DNA of 64,000 bases from Limonium bicolor (GCA_023374045.1 CM041778.1:362302831-362366830), one strand, 5' to 3'. Positions 33,923 to 47,460 are shown, counted from the first letter of the stretch. The notes: generated by a model from the sequence alone, not told the origin. Made by a program: numbers and translations.

Positions 33923-35056
33923 CATACAACACACAAAAAGGATCGCACAAATCAGTTGAAACTGAGTAAACTATTACTTCGCAAAGTAAAACTTATTTTA
34001 TTTGGAAAGCACTAAGTTTAGTTTCACACCATAATCAATCACATCCAATATCAAGTATCCAATATTATTAATATCACAACGCAACCAAAATATGGGAGCC
34101 TTTCACTGGCAACCAAATATCCACCAATGAACACCCAAACAAATGGGGTCGCAAATATATAATTCCACCAACGAACACTCAAACGAGTGGGGTCGCAAAA
34201 TACAAATTCCACCTCACTCTAAGTCTTTAAGTGTGCACACCCTTCTAAGGGTAATTCTGACCACGAAGAAGTAGATCTATAGTGCTTAAACTGCGATATA
34301 GTGGACGCAGCGCAAAATATTCAATTCAATGTACCAATGTGTACGAATCCATCCCAATGAAAGTTTCTCAAAACCAATACCACCAATCCAGATAATATAT
34401 TCATCACATTCCACTAAATTCTCAAATATAACCAAACCCTGATTTTCACATTCATCCATGAGGGGTTTTCCCGAATCAGAATCAAACAATTCACAAATAT
34501 TCGCACATAACAATTTAGAGAACATAGTAGCTTACTTGGAATCCACGCCCACCACAATTCAGGAAGTACACAAAGCACTAGCAATCACCACCGATGAACT
34601 CGGGATCTAGAAGTTAATCCAATCACACAATCAATCCTCTACCAATCAATCAATTCATAATTTTGATATTTCTACTGTGATAGATGGACTTACCCTATGA
34701 ATTAGCTTGAACCAGCAGTAGATGAGAGAAAGTTAACGTGAGAGGAAGAAGAAGAAGAAGAATGAAGAAGAGGCGTAGAGAGGGAAAGGGAGAGAGTGGA
34801 AACATGATTTTGCCATGAAAGAGAAAAGATCAAGAAGGAAAAGTAAAGAAAAAAGATAAGAAAAGGAAAATAAAGGAATTAAAATATAAACTAATTAAAT
34901 CTCCTATTATTCCTAAATACCTATTTATCCTCACTTAAGGAATAAATTTAAGAATCAAAATAACTTTAATATCCACCAATTATCACAACCATATTTAATC
35001 AAATATAACGTATAATATATGCTTATAATTTAATCAAATTTTATGGGTATTTCATT
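33923..35056 (-). mobile_element. LTR-A fragment, proximal part (starts TGAAATACCC on the minus strand at 35056)
   Basis: Minus-strand order from the LTR start: AT-rich, then a CT-rich leader-like tract (34810-34740), splice-donor-like ATAGG|GTAAGTCC (34693) and CCAA|GTAAGC (34535), and a twofold ~45-bp repeat containing GGGGTCGCAA (34115-34200 on plus). There is no coding capacity. It continues at 3396 beyond the nested Tat element. Confidence 0.6.
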
Positions 35057-35380
35057 AGGAGCATCTCAACTATGGGGAATTGTATCAACGGATTCAAACT
35101 CTACCATTTAAGGTCTAACAAATCTAAACCCTAAGCCACAACCCCTAAAAACCTACCTTATAAATCGACACATTATAAAAGTACTTAATGAATTACATAA
35201 AGATACCCTATGTTTAAGGAATCTAAGAATATTGCTAAAACATCGAAATTTATTTTAGGGTTTGAAGTTTAGGGTTTATAGTCTAATCACAACCTCTAAA
35301 AACCTGTCAAATAAATTGCCACATTATAAAGGTACACAATGAATCATAAAATGATACCTTAAAGGTAGAGGAATGGTCAA
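35057..35380. repeat. Degenerate tandem repeat with telomere-like TTTAGGG motifs (left part)
   Basis: About two units: (AGGGTTT)GAAGTTTAGGGTTTATAG..., ...ACATTATAAAGGTAC..., GATACC. The same family resumes at 60922, right after LARD-D, so one array was split by that insertion. Plus-strand tract ends GTCAA (TSD, 35376-35380). Confidence 0.85.
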
Positions 35381-37605
35381 TGTAACACCCCAACCGCTAA
35401 TACCGTCATTACTGTACAAATACTTACCTTCGCAGCGGATATTACATGCACAACGGCGGGTGTACAATGTTGTTAGTCACCCACGTGACTAACAAGGCGA
35501 GTTACAATCCTACATACTATCGGTCTGATGAATATGAACATACCGAGTACTCTACACAATACATTACTTCCCATTGCATACTCAACCATAATTCAAATAC
35601 AACTCCAATACAATACTATACCGAGTCTACTACAATCCTTAAATTACCGATACAGTTTGGACTTCCAGATTCACAATACATTGCAAATACCATCCCTATT
35701 TCTCAACCACCCATGCTTACATAGCAACCCCGTCCTACTCTCTCGAATGGTGGTCAGCTTCGAATACCTGTAATAATAAAAACGATGCCCCTAGGGGCTC
35801 AGCAAAATTACTGCATATGAAATTCGCATATACCGCGTGCTAACCGCGGTACGCCGACTACTTTGGGTCGGATATACATGGAGTCCGTTTTACATGCATA
35901 CATACATACTAATACTACAACAATACAATCAACAATACTTACATACATATGCAAGGTTCAATACTTACTAGGGAAGACAATTCGGCAGCCCTTGTTGCCA
36001 TGACTTACCTACAATCCTTACATTCTCAAATCCATCCATTCCCATCCTAGTCAATCCTAGTCTAGCCACACCCACAAGGGGTCCTACCAGCACACATAAT
36101 TCCTCAAAACTTCATCAAACAACAATACCACATATATACTCAATTCACTTGGCTCCAAGGCCTTCAATTCAAACATCATTTCCACAAACTTCTCATACTT
36201 CAACCAAGTACAATTCTAGCAAGGTTTTGGTTTCATTCATTCATTGCCCATCCCATTATACTAGTACATATAAAATATACATTAAGGTAGGTTTTTCTTA
36301 CCTTAAATTTCTCACAAGTTCCTCTTTTGCTTCATTCATTCTTCTTTCTTCTTTTTCGGTCAGGTTGGGCAATGGAGTTGCCAAACTCCATCCCAACACC
36401 CAAATTACACCAAAAAGAATACAATTAAACTTCTAACCCTTAGAATTCACTAATTCAATGAAAGGCTTAGAACACATAAGTTAGGGTTTACCTTTTTGGA
36501 ATTTTAAGAGGGTTTTAACCTTTGGTTCAAGAAGATGATTCCACCACCATTGGAGACATAATTCAAAGCTCCAAAACAAGAAGGAAATGAGGTATTACAA
36601 AGGGGTGGAAAATCGGTCACAAAGGAGAGGAAGAAAATGAGTTTTATGAAATTTTTACCGTTAATGGAAAGAGGAGGCTCCAAGCTACCCATTGATGTCA
36701 TTTTCTTTTCAAATGGGGAAAACCCATGGAGATGAAGTTCTTCATTTTCAGATTTTGAAAAGAGAGGAAGATAGAGAATGATGAGAGGAGTTCAAATATG
36801 TAATTTATTTTTGATTTGGAGCTTTATCCAAGCTTGGGCATGGAAGAGAATGGAGAGAAGCCATGGAAGGAGGGGGAGAACTTCAAAAACGACAGCAACC
36901 AGAGCGAGAGGGGAAAATCGGCAAGGAAGAAAGAAAGAGAGGAAAGAGAAGATGGAAAAGGAAGAAATGGAGGAGAGAGGGAAAAGGTAGTTTAGTACCT
37001 TTTTGCATTTTCTTTTCTTTCTTTCTTTTCTTTCTAGCTTATTAGTGTGTGAGGGGGCTGTTTAATATATTAAAATCGGCCCACTATGTATGTACCAGCT
37101 GGAGCGTTTTTCGTCTTTTACAGAAAACGCTCGTTTATTTACCCGGTTTTAGCACTATTCACTAACTGGGCCCGTTTTCCGGAATTTTCTCATTTCTTTA
37201 ATTTTAATGGTTCTTAAGCTTCCATTAATGTTTATTTATATTTATTAATGAACTTTAATTTTTACAGGTTCATTTGACCACTTAAAGTCACGTTTTCGGG
37301 TTTTCTCGAAAAACGTGCGCTAAAGCTTTATTAGCGTTTTAACACCTTATTTGGATCCGTTTTCTTCGGGAATCATTCCCATATACTAATTATGCATGAA
37401 TAAGCCTTAGGAATCCACATAATACTCTAACCGAGGTCTCGTACCTCCTATGGTTATATAACGCTTATTTAGCGTTTTTCGCTTTTTAAGCGTTTTCTCA
37501 TTTCTTTTGGATTTGTTTTCCTTACCAAAATTACTAGGCTCTATTAGGCCCTTAAATACCATATTAGAATAATTTAATCACCATAATTAAGTTCGGGGTA
37601 TTTCA
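35381..37605 (-). repeat. LARD-D 3' LTR (2,225 bp, internally deleted)
   Basis: Compared with the right LTR it lacks the ~2.08 kb corresponding to 57260-59340 (junction near 35980-35990), including the palindrome array. It keeps both termini, the GCCCC/GGGGC hairpin (35787-35805), donor-like AAG|GTAAG (36301, minus), a GA-rich tract (36840-37000, CT-rich on minus) and TTTAATATATTAAA (37062-37075). Confidence 0.93.
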
Positions 37606-40600
37606 ATCTACCCCCCTTAAAGAACTTCGCCCTCAAAGTTGGTGAATCTAATATTGTTACTCGTATAAATACTCTATGCTAAGGTTATGACCTCTACAAA
37701 TAACTTGTCAGACTCCAAATGTCTGACTTGATGTATACTACACATCCAAACCACATGCCTCTGGATGCATAGCAATAAAAAATATTCGTTACAAGCTCTC
37801 CATGGGGTCCGTCCGCAGATAAATGTGGTACCATCCTCTCCCATGTCGAGCGATCCCTCAGGTACCGGTCACGTTTGAACACCTACGCTTTCTGGTTCAC
37901 GGCCGTCATGACTAATGGCACTTACGCTTTCTGGCCACGGTCCTTTGGTTCTGATCAAATTCATTTGCATATATAGAGATCTTCAGGCACTTACTCATAC
38001 TTACTTACTCATACTTACTTCGGGACTACGCTGCCCTAGTGCCCTTGGAAAAATACAAAACACACACTGTCACCGCACCCAACCGGCCACTTAGGACCGC
38101 CGCACGAATGGTGTAGTGGTTTCAAAACTAATCATCACTTCCACTGACTCAAAACTAGCTTCACCTCCATGGTTTCAACGGGATACCCGTGCCTAGTCAT
38201 GGAAGATCCACTAGCGCCCGTGGGAGCGGTTTCAAAACCGATCCTCATTCTCAAGTTTGAAGAAAACATTGTACTAAATTAGTTTTGGGAATTCATTTTA
38301 AAAACTTGCATACATCTCCCAAATCCCATTTATGATGATTATACCTATTACTAGTGTTATTACTATGACCACTTAAGGGGAGCTTCAAGAGTCCTTCAAC
38401 CCCAATGTGATCAGCATTGGTGTTGAACTATCCTTCCACCCCGATTTGGTGTTTGGTTTCCCTTGATCGCTAGCAAATCAGGTTCCACCTCCCACCTCCA
38501 TTCAAACAGACAGATCATCAAACATTATTTCGTTTTCTATCTTTTTACTCTTGCTAGTCATAATCACACACATACATTTTCCAATTTATAGAATTCGCTT
38601 ACTCACTTACTAATCATCTCATCAACTATTACTACATCATCTCCAACTATTATACTTAAGAAATTCAAAGGTATAATATCCAATTAATTTTCTATCCTCC
38701 AATTTATACTCATAAAATACATCGGTTTCATACCGATTTATACTCATTACATACTCAAGTCTCCCATACGTACTCATTCCTCATGCTATTACCAATCGGG
38801 GTTCTCATTCCCCTGGAGTTTCTCTACTCCTTTCCACTTCTTATTCCCCAAATAACCACAATTACACGATGAGTGAATACAAATGTTTATGTAACATAAG
38901 TATCAATCATCAAAACAAATACTTTTACGCTATGCGCATTGTAGTTTACGCACTTGACACGTAAAACTTACACTTCACGGTTTTCGCTCTACCCCCCTTA
39001 AAAGAGATTACGCCCACGTAATCTACCATGTGTCAACATTGGACATTGGTCGAAGGTATTCAGCCTTCATGAAGTGGTTCAGCTTCCATGCGGTCTATTA
39101 TACAATGTTCCTTGATCAATGGGTCTTAACCGTATTACCGATTAGTCCCTGCATCAAGAATTTTCATCGGAGTTTATTTAACTCCTAACCGGGTTCGGTT
39201 CTAGCCTAAATGGCTTTAAGGCATTGATGATTAACCTTTTATTCATTAGGTGTATTTCACTTAGAATTCTGGGCCCACTAGCTTCTGCTGCGTGACCCTG
39301 ATAACTTGGGTATTCACCCTTCTCGTTGTCCTTAACGTGCTACACATCACCTTTTTATCCATCTTATTGTGGGAATAAGGTTTATTAACCAAGTGTGGTA
39401 TTCTTTTACCGTGCGTGAACTTAATGAGTTTTAGATTTATAACCGGCTCTCTGGCAATCTATTGTACATACTGTTCGTACTCCCATGATTATTCAGTGGG
39501 TTCCTCCGACTTATTGTCGGGTGACGTTAAGTCACTGCTTAGTTGTAGTGCTTCCTCTGTTGTCAGTAGCTTCTGAATTCTACCATTTATCTGATCTTGT
39601 AAAAGTGTTCTTTACTTGTATGACCTTACATTTTCTATGCGTCGGTCCTTGTGACTTTCTTAAGTCCCCTTTCACTTTTATTCCAATGGAATTCACATCT
39701 TGTGATTGTTGGTGGGTTTCACACTCTTCGTGCTTCTTTGGCCTTAGGCCGCACGGTTTGTTTCTAAACTTTTGCTTAACTGGCTTATGCCATGTTCGTT
39801 GGTGAAAGGAAGAATTTACCACGATTTACATTTTCCCATATTCCTAGCTATCCCACTAGATCATTAACTGCACAAGTGCAATACCAAAACACTCAGTCCT
39901 ACAGAGTGTAGAGGCGTAAACCCTTGGCAGTAAATCTCTTATGTGAAATAGGAGTGAATATTACTTCTTTGTGTGGTGCTTCGTCATTTGGTGCAGACTC
40001 CTGGCTTGTTGCCCGGTCTGTCCATTATCTCGTCAATTATTACCTCCATAGCATTGGGTGATTGTTCACATACATTGGTCGCCTGCTGCGCACCATGTTC
40101 TTACTGACTCTACAGTATCGGTTTACATGGCATCCGCTGTTGCTAGCTTCAGCTCATGCATTTCCACTACTTATACCATGGTTCAGTGCTTATACTTCTG
40201 AGCTCCTTGAGCGTTATTTACTTATACTTTACGTTCCCACATAACATTTTTATTCTGAATCGGTTACTCCTTGGTTGTCAACAGTTGCTATTTGAAGCTT
40301 ATTTTACATCTCTTGGCAATAATTGTATGCTCAAGCTTCACTACATTAGTAGTTCTGAAAGAGGTATTTTTCAGACATTTGTTGATGGTGTCTTCTTCTT
40401 TAGAATCCATGTGTTCACCGCTCTCGCGGTCTCACATTTATGAGGGGTATCCTCGCTCGTTGGTTTTTAAACCATCTCGATGGTGCCATTCTTGGCAACT
40501 CTTCATATCACTCACATTGGTTTTTGCAACCGTTGGGTTATGTCCTGTAGTAGGTTTATGGCATACTAGCCACATTACCTAGAGCTCGGCTCATCTTAGG

Positions 40601-42745
40601 CGGTTTACAAGCTTTGCTTCTCCTTATACCATCAATTGGTTTGGAGGTAAGTAATTTGATGTTGATTGTTGTCATTGTTAGTTTAGGGTATCCTCTAATA
40701 AGTGGGATCCCTTCGGTGTTCTAACCGAGTGTTCGTTCTTGCTCTTGTGCTTTTATCACGCTTCTGCACCCTTCAAGGATCGCTCCTGGGTGTTGTTGAT
40801 TGTGCCATTACATCTGGCTGATATTTATGGGTATGTCCCGTCTGTCATCCTACCTTGCGGTTCTGGATCTGAGTTATCCTGTTGAGGGTTATAACGTCTC
40901 CCCTTCTTAGGGTAGACCATGGGTACTTCTCTTATATTTTCAACCGGTTTGGTATTCCTTTAGTGGTGAATGGTATCCTCCGGTACCTTATATGGTCACT
41001 CTGTGTGTTTGTGGCAGTTGTCCTGGGAATCCCATCCCGTTCCTTGAACACTGATGTGTTAATATTAGGCATTTGCCTTACAGTGTTTAAACTGGGTATT
41101 TCTTTCAATTATTACGCTTTGCTTCAATATATTCAAGACATATCCAATGTCTTTATTCAGTTGTTAGTGCTTCTCGCACTCCTAACTCTTAATCATCCTC
41201 CTGGAGAGAGTTTTTGACTCCTTAGCTTGTAAGCTTATTTGAGTTTCCTTTGCTCGTTCGAGGTGTCCAGCTGTTTGGATTTGAATTTACTTGTGGTCAG
41301 TAGAACGGAGTTGACTACTTCCCGTGTTTCGTACACTACATGTATACTTACGTGGGGTACCTTATTGGCACGTTACCACTTACCTGACTATCTGTCAGGC
41401 CCGCAAGCTCCTTCGGAGTGCGGTCGTCCCACATCCCGTATTTGGGTACACTCGTAGTGCTCGTCACACGCCTAGGTGAAGTATTCTATTGTCAACTCCT
41501 CTGGTATCATTCTATGATACTCACCGTAATTCTGTTGGTTTGGTTTTAAAAATCCGAGGTTTAAAAGAAGGGTTTTGTGGTTTTGAAAGAAAGATTTTTG
41601 GGTTTGAGATAATAGTTCGGTGTTAAAAGAAAATCTTCATGGTGTTGCCATGTCTGAGGTCTTGACCAAATCTAGCTCCTCGCTGACTGGTATGTTCTTA
41701 ATACAATGGTCGGGCCGTTAGGCCTTTCCAAGGTTTCGTTATTCCAAATTCTTATGATTGGTGATCCTATATTTGCTTCATTCGTCATGGTGGTAACTTG
41801 ATAAGTGCTTGTTGGTCGATAAAGGTCTTCCAACTGTCTTCTAGTTGCTGCACTTGCCCTGGGCAAGTGCGCGGGTAGGTTGTTTTTCAGTTAACGTATA
41901 CCGGTTACGGTATCGTTTCCATCCATATTTGGTGGTCTCATTAGATCTTCCTTTGAATAATTTAATCACCATAATTAAGTTTGGTGATCAATCTCCTGAG
42001 TCGTTTCTCAGTGTACTTGACATGGTTGTCGTCAATCCGGGTGTCTCACACCTTCACTGTGGTTAACGAGACTTGACTTATCCTTAGGAACCATATTGTG
42101 GTCCTATAGGGGTATGTTTTATGAATACTTTCGTTGCCATCTGAACTATGTTGTTCGGTTATTACGGCCTCTTGGCGTGTAGGTTTGGTATTAATCCAAC
42201 CTCGACTAATTCCTTAGTCGGTTTGTATACCGTTATTGGTATTATCAAACATTACAATCCGTAGACTCTCTTGCGCGGTTGTGCTTCTCTTCTCGCTGGC
42301 TACTCATGGTTCTCGCGACTGTGAAGCACGTCGCCCCATGGTGCCATAAATTCCATTATCCCGTGTTTAGGATCTTCAATCTGCGGTCATTAACTGCGGT
42401 TGTTGTTGTTCAATGGGAACCGTCTTCGGGACTTCCAGTTCTTGGACTCTACCGTATGACAGGTTCTTTTTCTAATAAGGATTATTTTACAACTGCCAGA
42501 TCGGGTTTTACCCGAGTGTGAGAGGTCTTTCCATCTCTCTGGCGTTCTTCTCCCAACTTAATATCGTGGGTTGCGGAGGGCGGGTATGGTTGTTGTAGGT
42601 TTCCGGTTCATACGGAAGTTCCTATCTAGCGTACCTCACACGCTAACACTCAACCCTTAGCCCTAAGTCTCTAATTCCTAACTCAGTATTTTCCTAACTC
42701 GGTATTTCATCCATCAGAGCGACACTTCGCTCTGATACCACTTTT
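37606..42745 (-). other. LARD-D internal region (non-coding)
   Basis: 5.1 kb with no coding capacity that I can see. Features: polypurine tract complement CCCCCCTTAA at 37612-37621, an inverted repeat GTCAGAC / GTCTGAC (37708-37733), an internal second polypurine tract copy at 38990-39000 next to the GATTACG / CGTAATC hairpin (39006-39023), and the primer-site hairpin at 42713-42736. Confidence 0.8.
42713..42740 (-). other. LARD-D primer binding site (tRNA-iMet) within a perfect hairpin
   Basis: Minus strand TGGTATCAGAGC (42740-42729), the standard initiator-Met primer site, five bases from the LTR end. Most of it lies in the 5' arm of a 10-bp perfect stem ATCAGAGCGA / TCGCTCTGAT with an AGTG loop. 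Confidence 0.93.
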
Positions 42746-43732
42746 TGTAACACCCCTACCGCTAATACCGTCATTACTGTACAAATACTTACCTTCGCAG
42801 CGGATATTACATGCACAACGGCGGGTGTACAATGCCGTTAGTCACCCACGTGACTAACAAGGCGAGTTACAATCCTACATACTATCGGTCTGATGAATAT
42901 GAACATACCAAGTAGTCTACACAATACATTACTTCCCATTGCATACTCAACCTGAAATACCCCAAACCTTGATATGTGGTTTAAATATCAGACTATGTTA
43001 TATAAAGGCTAAAAAGTGCCTTAGAAACATCAGTGGACAATTTAAAATATAGTAAAGTGCAATAAAGCACTAAGCCACAGTATGAGCAAAAACATGCTCT
43101 AAGCTATGAGTGAACTGGTTAGGACCCAAAGAGCCTACCAAGACTTAATAACATTTAATTAGGATTTAATAAGGCTAAATAAGTCCTTAGGAAACCTTGG
43201 TGGACAGTTAAACCAAATAAAACACAAGAAAATACCTTAAAGTCAATATGAGCAAAAATGTGCTCTAAGCTTGGGATAAATGTGTATAAGACCTAATGGT
43301 CATACCTATACCTTATAAAATGTTAATGAACATATTAAATCAATTACCAAAGAAACCAAGCTTGAAAACAAGTTAAAACACAAAAAGTGCTTTAAGGAGT
43401 CTTAAAGCACGTTTTTGAAAATTTGTCTTGTAAATGAGTTTTGAATGGCTAAATGTCCATCATTACTCTTTAATTAACATGTGTACTATATAGTATCACA
43501 TTTGGGTGGCTATATCAATGGGAAATCAAAAATTTCACATCTATGTGCCTTAGTTTGTGAATAGTAACTTTATAAGCTAGTTTGTAACATATAATGTTAT
43601 AAGTAATTAAATTGGTCAACAAAGACTATTATACCCTCCTAGGTATATGGGGGCCGGTTTTTCATGGTGTGAGTCACCAATATGTAAAAGAAATCAAATA
43701 AGTGAAGTTAAGCTTAAAGTAAAGTACTATTT

Positions 43733-43741
43733 GCTTTATAA
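43733..43741 (+). promoter_or_regulatory. Candidate TATA box of LARD-C LTR
   Basis: CTTTATAAG ~40 bp before a CT-rich tract that looks like a transcript leader; the same in LTR 2 near 53106. There is no other support. Confidence 0.4.
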
Positions 43742-45389
43742 GTTACAAATATCTTCTTAAAGCAATCTTACCCCATTCTCTCTTTCCTTCCTCCATTTCA
43801 CACGGTTCTAACCCCTTCTTCCTCTCTCTTCTTGTTCTCTCCGGTAATATAGCACCACCACCATGGAAGTCCACCTTTGAACTCTTGTAAAATCTAGCTC
43901 ACTTATCCAAATTTAATTTCAAGACCACCATTCTTCTAGTTGGAGCAAGCTCTACACTTCTATCTTTTCAAATCTTCAAAAGCCTCATTTCGGTGCCAAG
44001 GAGATTCACCATTGATGGAGCTTGAGCTCACCTTTTCACATATTATTGTTCTCCTTTGTTTCAAGGTAAGGAAACTCAAAGAAAATCCATGTTTCCTCCA
44101 TGTTTTCATGTTGACCGAAAATTCACCTCACCATGGTGTATTTACCTTGCTTGTTTTAGCTTCATTTGAATCTTCCAAGGGCAAGGAGGAGTCCTCTCTT
44201 GATACTTGTTCAAGTTCTCTTCCAATTCCAAGGTAAAACAATTACCTTAATGTGTTAAAACAATATGTGTAACTAGGGTTTACAATGAGATGAAGCGTAA
44301 TGCTTGAACTCATTCTATTATTTGTACATTGTTTAGAAGTTGACAAACAACCAAACACCCCACCGGTTTTACAAGGAAACAAGAAAGAAGTTTGTGAGGG
44401 AAAAGAGGTAAACAAGCTATCTCAATGTAGTTTAAAATGCCTTAGGAGAAATAAGCTTATAATGCTTGTAAAACTACCTAAAAGCAAATGGTGAATGACC
44501 TAGTAAAGTGTTCTCAAGGAACTAGTAAAGAACATATGTATTGGTGTATGTATTTGCAGGTCAAAGGCATTACTTATGTGGGAAATTCAGTGTTTAAGGT
44601 TTATGCAATTTAAGGGCCTAAGAGCCATGTTGCTTAAGGGCCTAAGTGCCAAGCAATTTAAGTTATGCACTATATTGTGATGTAGTGCTAAATGTGTGAA
44701 GTCTTGTGTATAAAATGTGTTTGATGGATTTTAGGTGTTCTTGAATGAAATAAGGTAAAGACCTAAGTGTTTTGGATGTGAGTATATACAAGAGAAGCTA
44801 TGGCCAAATTTGGGAAATGTGTAAGAAGTTCTAAGTGTTTTAAGTGAGTTTTGGTGAACTAGGAAGTGTTAAAGGTGAATAAATGTTTACTTGAGAAGAA
44901 AACATGTATTAAGGTGATTTAGAGTGATGCAAGGATCTAGGTGTTATCTTGGAAGTTCTAGGAATTCAATGTGTGTTTGAGGATGTATTTAAGTCTTGGA
45001 GGTTTGTTTAAGGTTTAGGTAATGTTGATATCCAAGGAAGAAATGATGTTTAGGTAAGGTTTTGAGAAAGGAATTCAAGAAGTTGTGAAAAGAGGATTTG
45101 GTTAGTAAGAGGAGATGCTTGGGAGATGATGTTATGAAGGTGAAGAAGCATTTTAGTGTAGTGGTCATTATAGGTGAAACCACCTAGAAATCTTAAGGAG
45201 AAAACATTCCAAGTGTTAGGAATTTTGTAAGAAGTTTGTGAATGATACAATGGTTTTGGTGAGTGATTTAAAGAGTTTAGCACAAGGATAAAGGTGTGTT
45301 TGAAGTGCCTAAATGAGGTTAGGGTATGCTAGGATATATGGGGTGAAGTTTGGAGTTAAATGTAAAAAGGAAAACAAAGATCTGGGGCA

Positions 45390-45575
45390 GACCGGACTTG
45401 CGACCGGACTTGCAAGTTCGGTCGGACCCAGTTTACCCTGTGGGAATTAGTTTTCTGGAATGGACCGGACATAGGACCGGACTTACAAGTCCGGTCGGAG
45501 TAGAAAAATTTGACGGAAATGTGTTCTGGAATCGACCGGACTTGGGTAAGTCCGGTCGGCAAGTCCGGTCGGACC
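45390..45575. repeat. Palindrome array in LARD-C 5' LTR (core GACCGGACTT / AAGTCCGGTC)
   Basis: Three units of ~60-65 bp. Unit 2 has perfect 10-bp arms around AC (near 45476-45497), unit 3 perfect 10-bp arms around GGGT (near 45535-45558), and unit 1 a 22-nt palindrome with one mismatched pair. Repeated at 54776-54961 in the other LTR. Confidence 0.93.
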
Positions 45576-47432
45576 AACATGGTTTTTATTATGTATTTTT
45601 ATTTTTTTTTTAGGTTGTTATGTTAGGTGAGTTTAAATGGCAATTAAGTGGGTGAAAAGTTGTATCAAAATGTAAAAGTAAAACAAGTTAAAATGTAAAG
45701 TTATGTAACAAAGTTAACGGGGAAAGTTAAGCATTAGACATTAAATAATCAAGCAAACCCCGATGTTAATAAAAACACATGTGATGTTAACAGTTGTTCG
45801 AGAATCGCTCGAGGAACATAAGTGGACGTGGTAAAGTGGACTCCGGTGACAGGTATGGTTTTCTTGCAACCTGTGTCCTACCGGATTACACCGGCTTGTA
45901 TGCCAATGTGTTTTTCTGTATGTTTGCCACGTTGTAAGATTAAACATGTAATGAGTTTACAGTAATTCATTTATGTGGCGTGTACAACTCCGATACCATT
46001 TAACCCCGGAAGTGTTAACCTTAGTTAACTGAGTCTAGGATCACATGAGAGTTCGGTATTCGGAGTAAACGACCCGTACCATGGGACGTACTAACCACGG
46101 CTATGCGTGTGTTAATTGTGTGATATGCGTATGTGAATGTAGGGATCTCCCTTGTGTGTCTAACACAGTTGTAATACTGTATGATGTGTAGATGTGATGG
46201 ACTCCATAGTGGGGTTCTAACTAATATCTAAAGTAAGTATGTACTAACAGTAGTGAGGAATCCGGTTTGGCCGGTCGCGCGTTGTTGGGAGAGGGTATCC
46301 TTCCTAGCCTTACCCTTCTCTTTGTTATGGTTGTTTCCCTCACGGGTTATGATCTCCCATTAGCTTACTCCAAAGCTTAGCTATTCTGACTTATGATCGG
46401 TTTAGGGGGAACATGTGTTTGTGTGGTGTGTTCGGGCCTCCAAACCTGAACCGCCTTAACTTAAGTTACTCGTCCAATTATTAGGACGGTAATGAGTGTT
46501 GTTGTTAGTGTATAACGAGCTTATCATGAGACTGGCAACATTCTCTAGGCTCACCAGTGTATAAACAATGTTTGGGTTGGTTCCTAAGAGAACTACTCCC
46601 GTTATGTTATGTATTTTGTTGTGATGCAATATCTATTGCGGTATTATGTTGTGCACGTGGAATGTGCAAAGTGTTGTTAAGTGTTGTATGTAGTGTATGT
46701 TGTAGGTTATATAATGTGGAGTGTGTGGATCATGGATATGATTCCCAGTTTGTGATAAGAGGCGTTTCAGGATAACCCGATTTAAGGGTATGTGTCGTCT
46801 ATTAAGGGAATAGCTCCATTCGAGGAGGAACACTCTAGGGATGATGAATACCATGAGTGACTTATTAAGTAAGGATATATTATCCGTTGTTGAGCCGTTG
46901 AGGCGAAATGATTATGTGATGTGTGTTTACAGTTGCATGCATGATTAATAATCAACTGCATGCTAAGACGACAATTAGTTGTGGTGGCCCGGTAGCATGT
47001 GGGCTGCGGGATTACCATACCAGCAAAGGTGCTGAGCCCCTTGGGGGCCCCCCTTTCTCTTCTTTTCCTATTTCAGGTACGAAGTGCTGGAAGCCGTTCG
47101 AGAGTAGGACGGGTAGTCGTTGTACATGGGTAATCATTTAAGTATATATATACAGTAGGTGTAGTAAGACCGATATTGTTGTCGGCACCAGTTATAAACA
47201 CTCGGTATAGTTGGAAGGTGTATGTGTGTTGTTGTTAATGGAAAGCGATAGTAATGTGTAGACGCTCAGGAATTTAGCCCATCAGACCGGTACAATGTAT
47301 GTGTATTAGCCTTGTTAGCCACGTGGGTGGTTAACGGCGTGTAACACCAGCGAGTTGAGTTAATTGATGAGTTGTGTATTCCGCTGCAGATTGTTGTTAT
47401 GTATTTGTTGTTGGATGGGGTGTTACAAAAAG

Positions 47433-47460
47433 TGGTATCAGAGCGAAGTATCGCTCTGAT
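47433..47460 (+). other. LARD-C primer binding site (tRNA-iMet) within a perfect hairpin
   Basis: TGGTATCAGAGC (47433-47444), five bases after the LTR. From 47437 it forms a 10-bp perfect stem ATCAGAGCGA / TCGCTCTGAT with an AGTA loop. In LARD-D the stem is identical and only the last loop base differs. Confidence 0.94.

Larger units (their letters stand above)
42953..47427 (+). repeat. LARD-C 5' LTR (4,475 bp)
   Basis: Order: TATA-like CTTTATAAG (43733-43741), CT-rich leader (43776-43850), donors CAAG|GTAAGG (44066) and CCAAG|GTAAAA (44233), palindrome array (45390-45575), GAGCCCC / GGGGGC hairpin (47030-47050), acceptor-like CTTTTCCTATTTCAG|GTAC (47077), end. Promoter and splicing roles are inferred. 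Confidence 0.95.

Noticed and set aside
43940..44236. 98-codon frame present in both LARD-C LTRs (also 53316-53612)
   Set aside because: Identity between LTRs reflects duplication at insertion. No recognisable domain, and it runs across a donor-like site.
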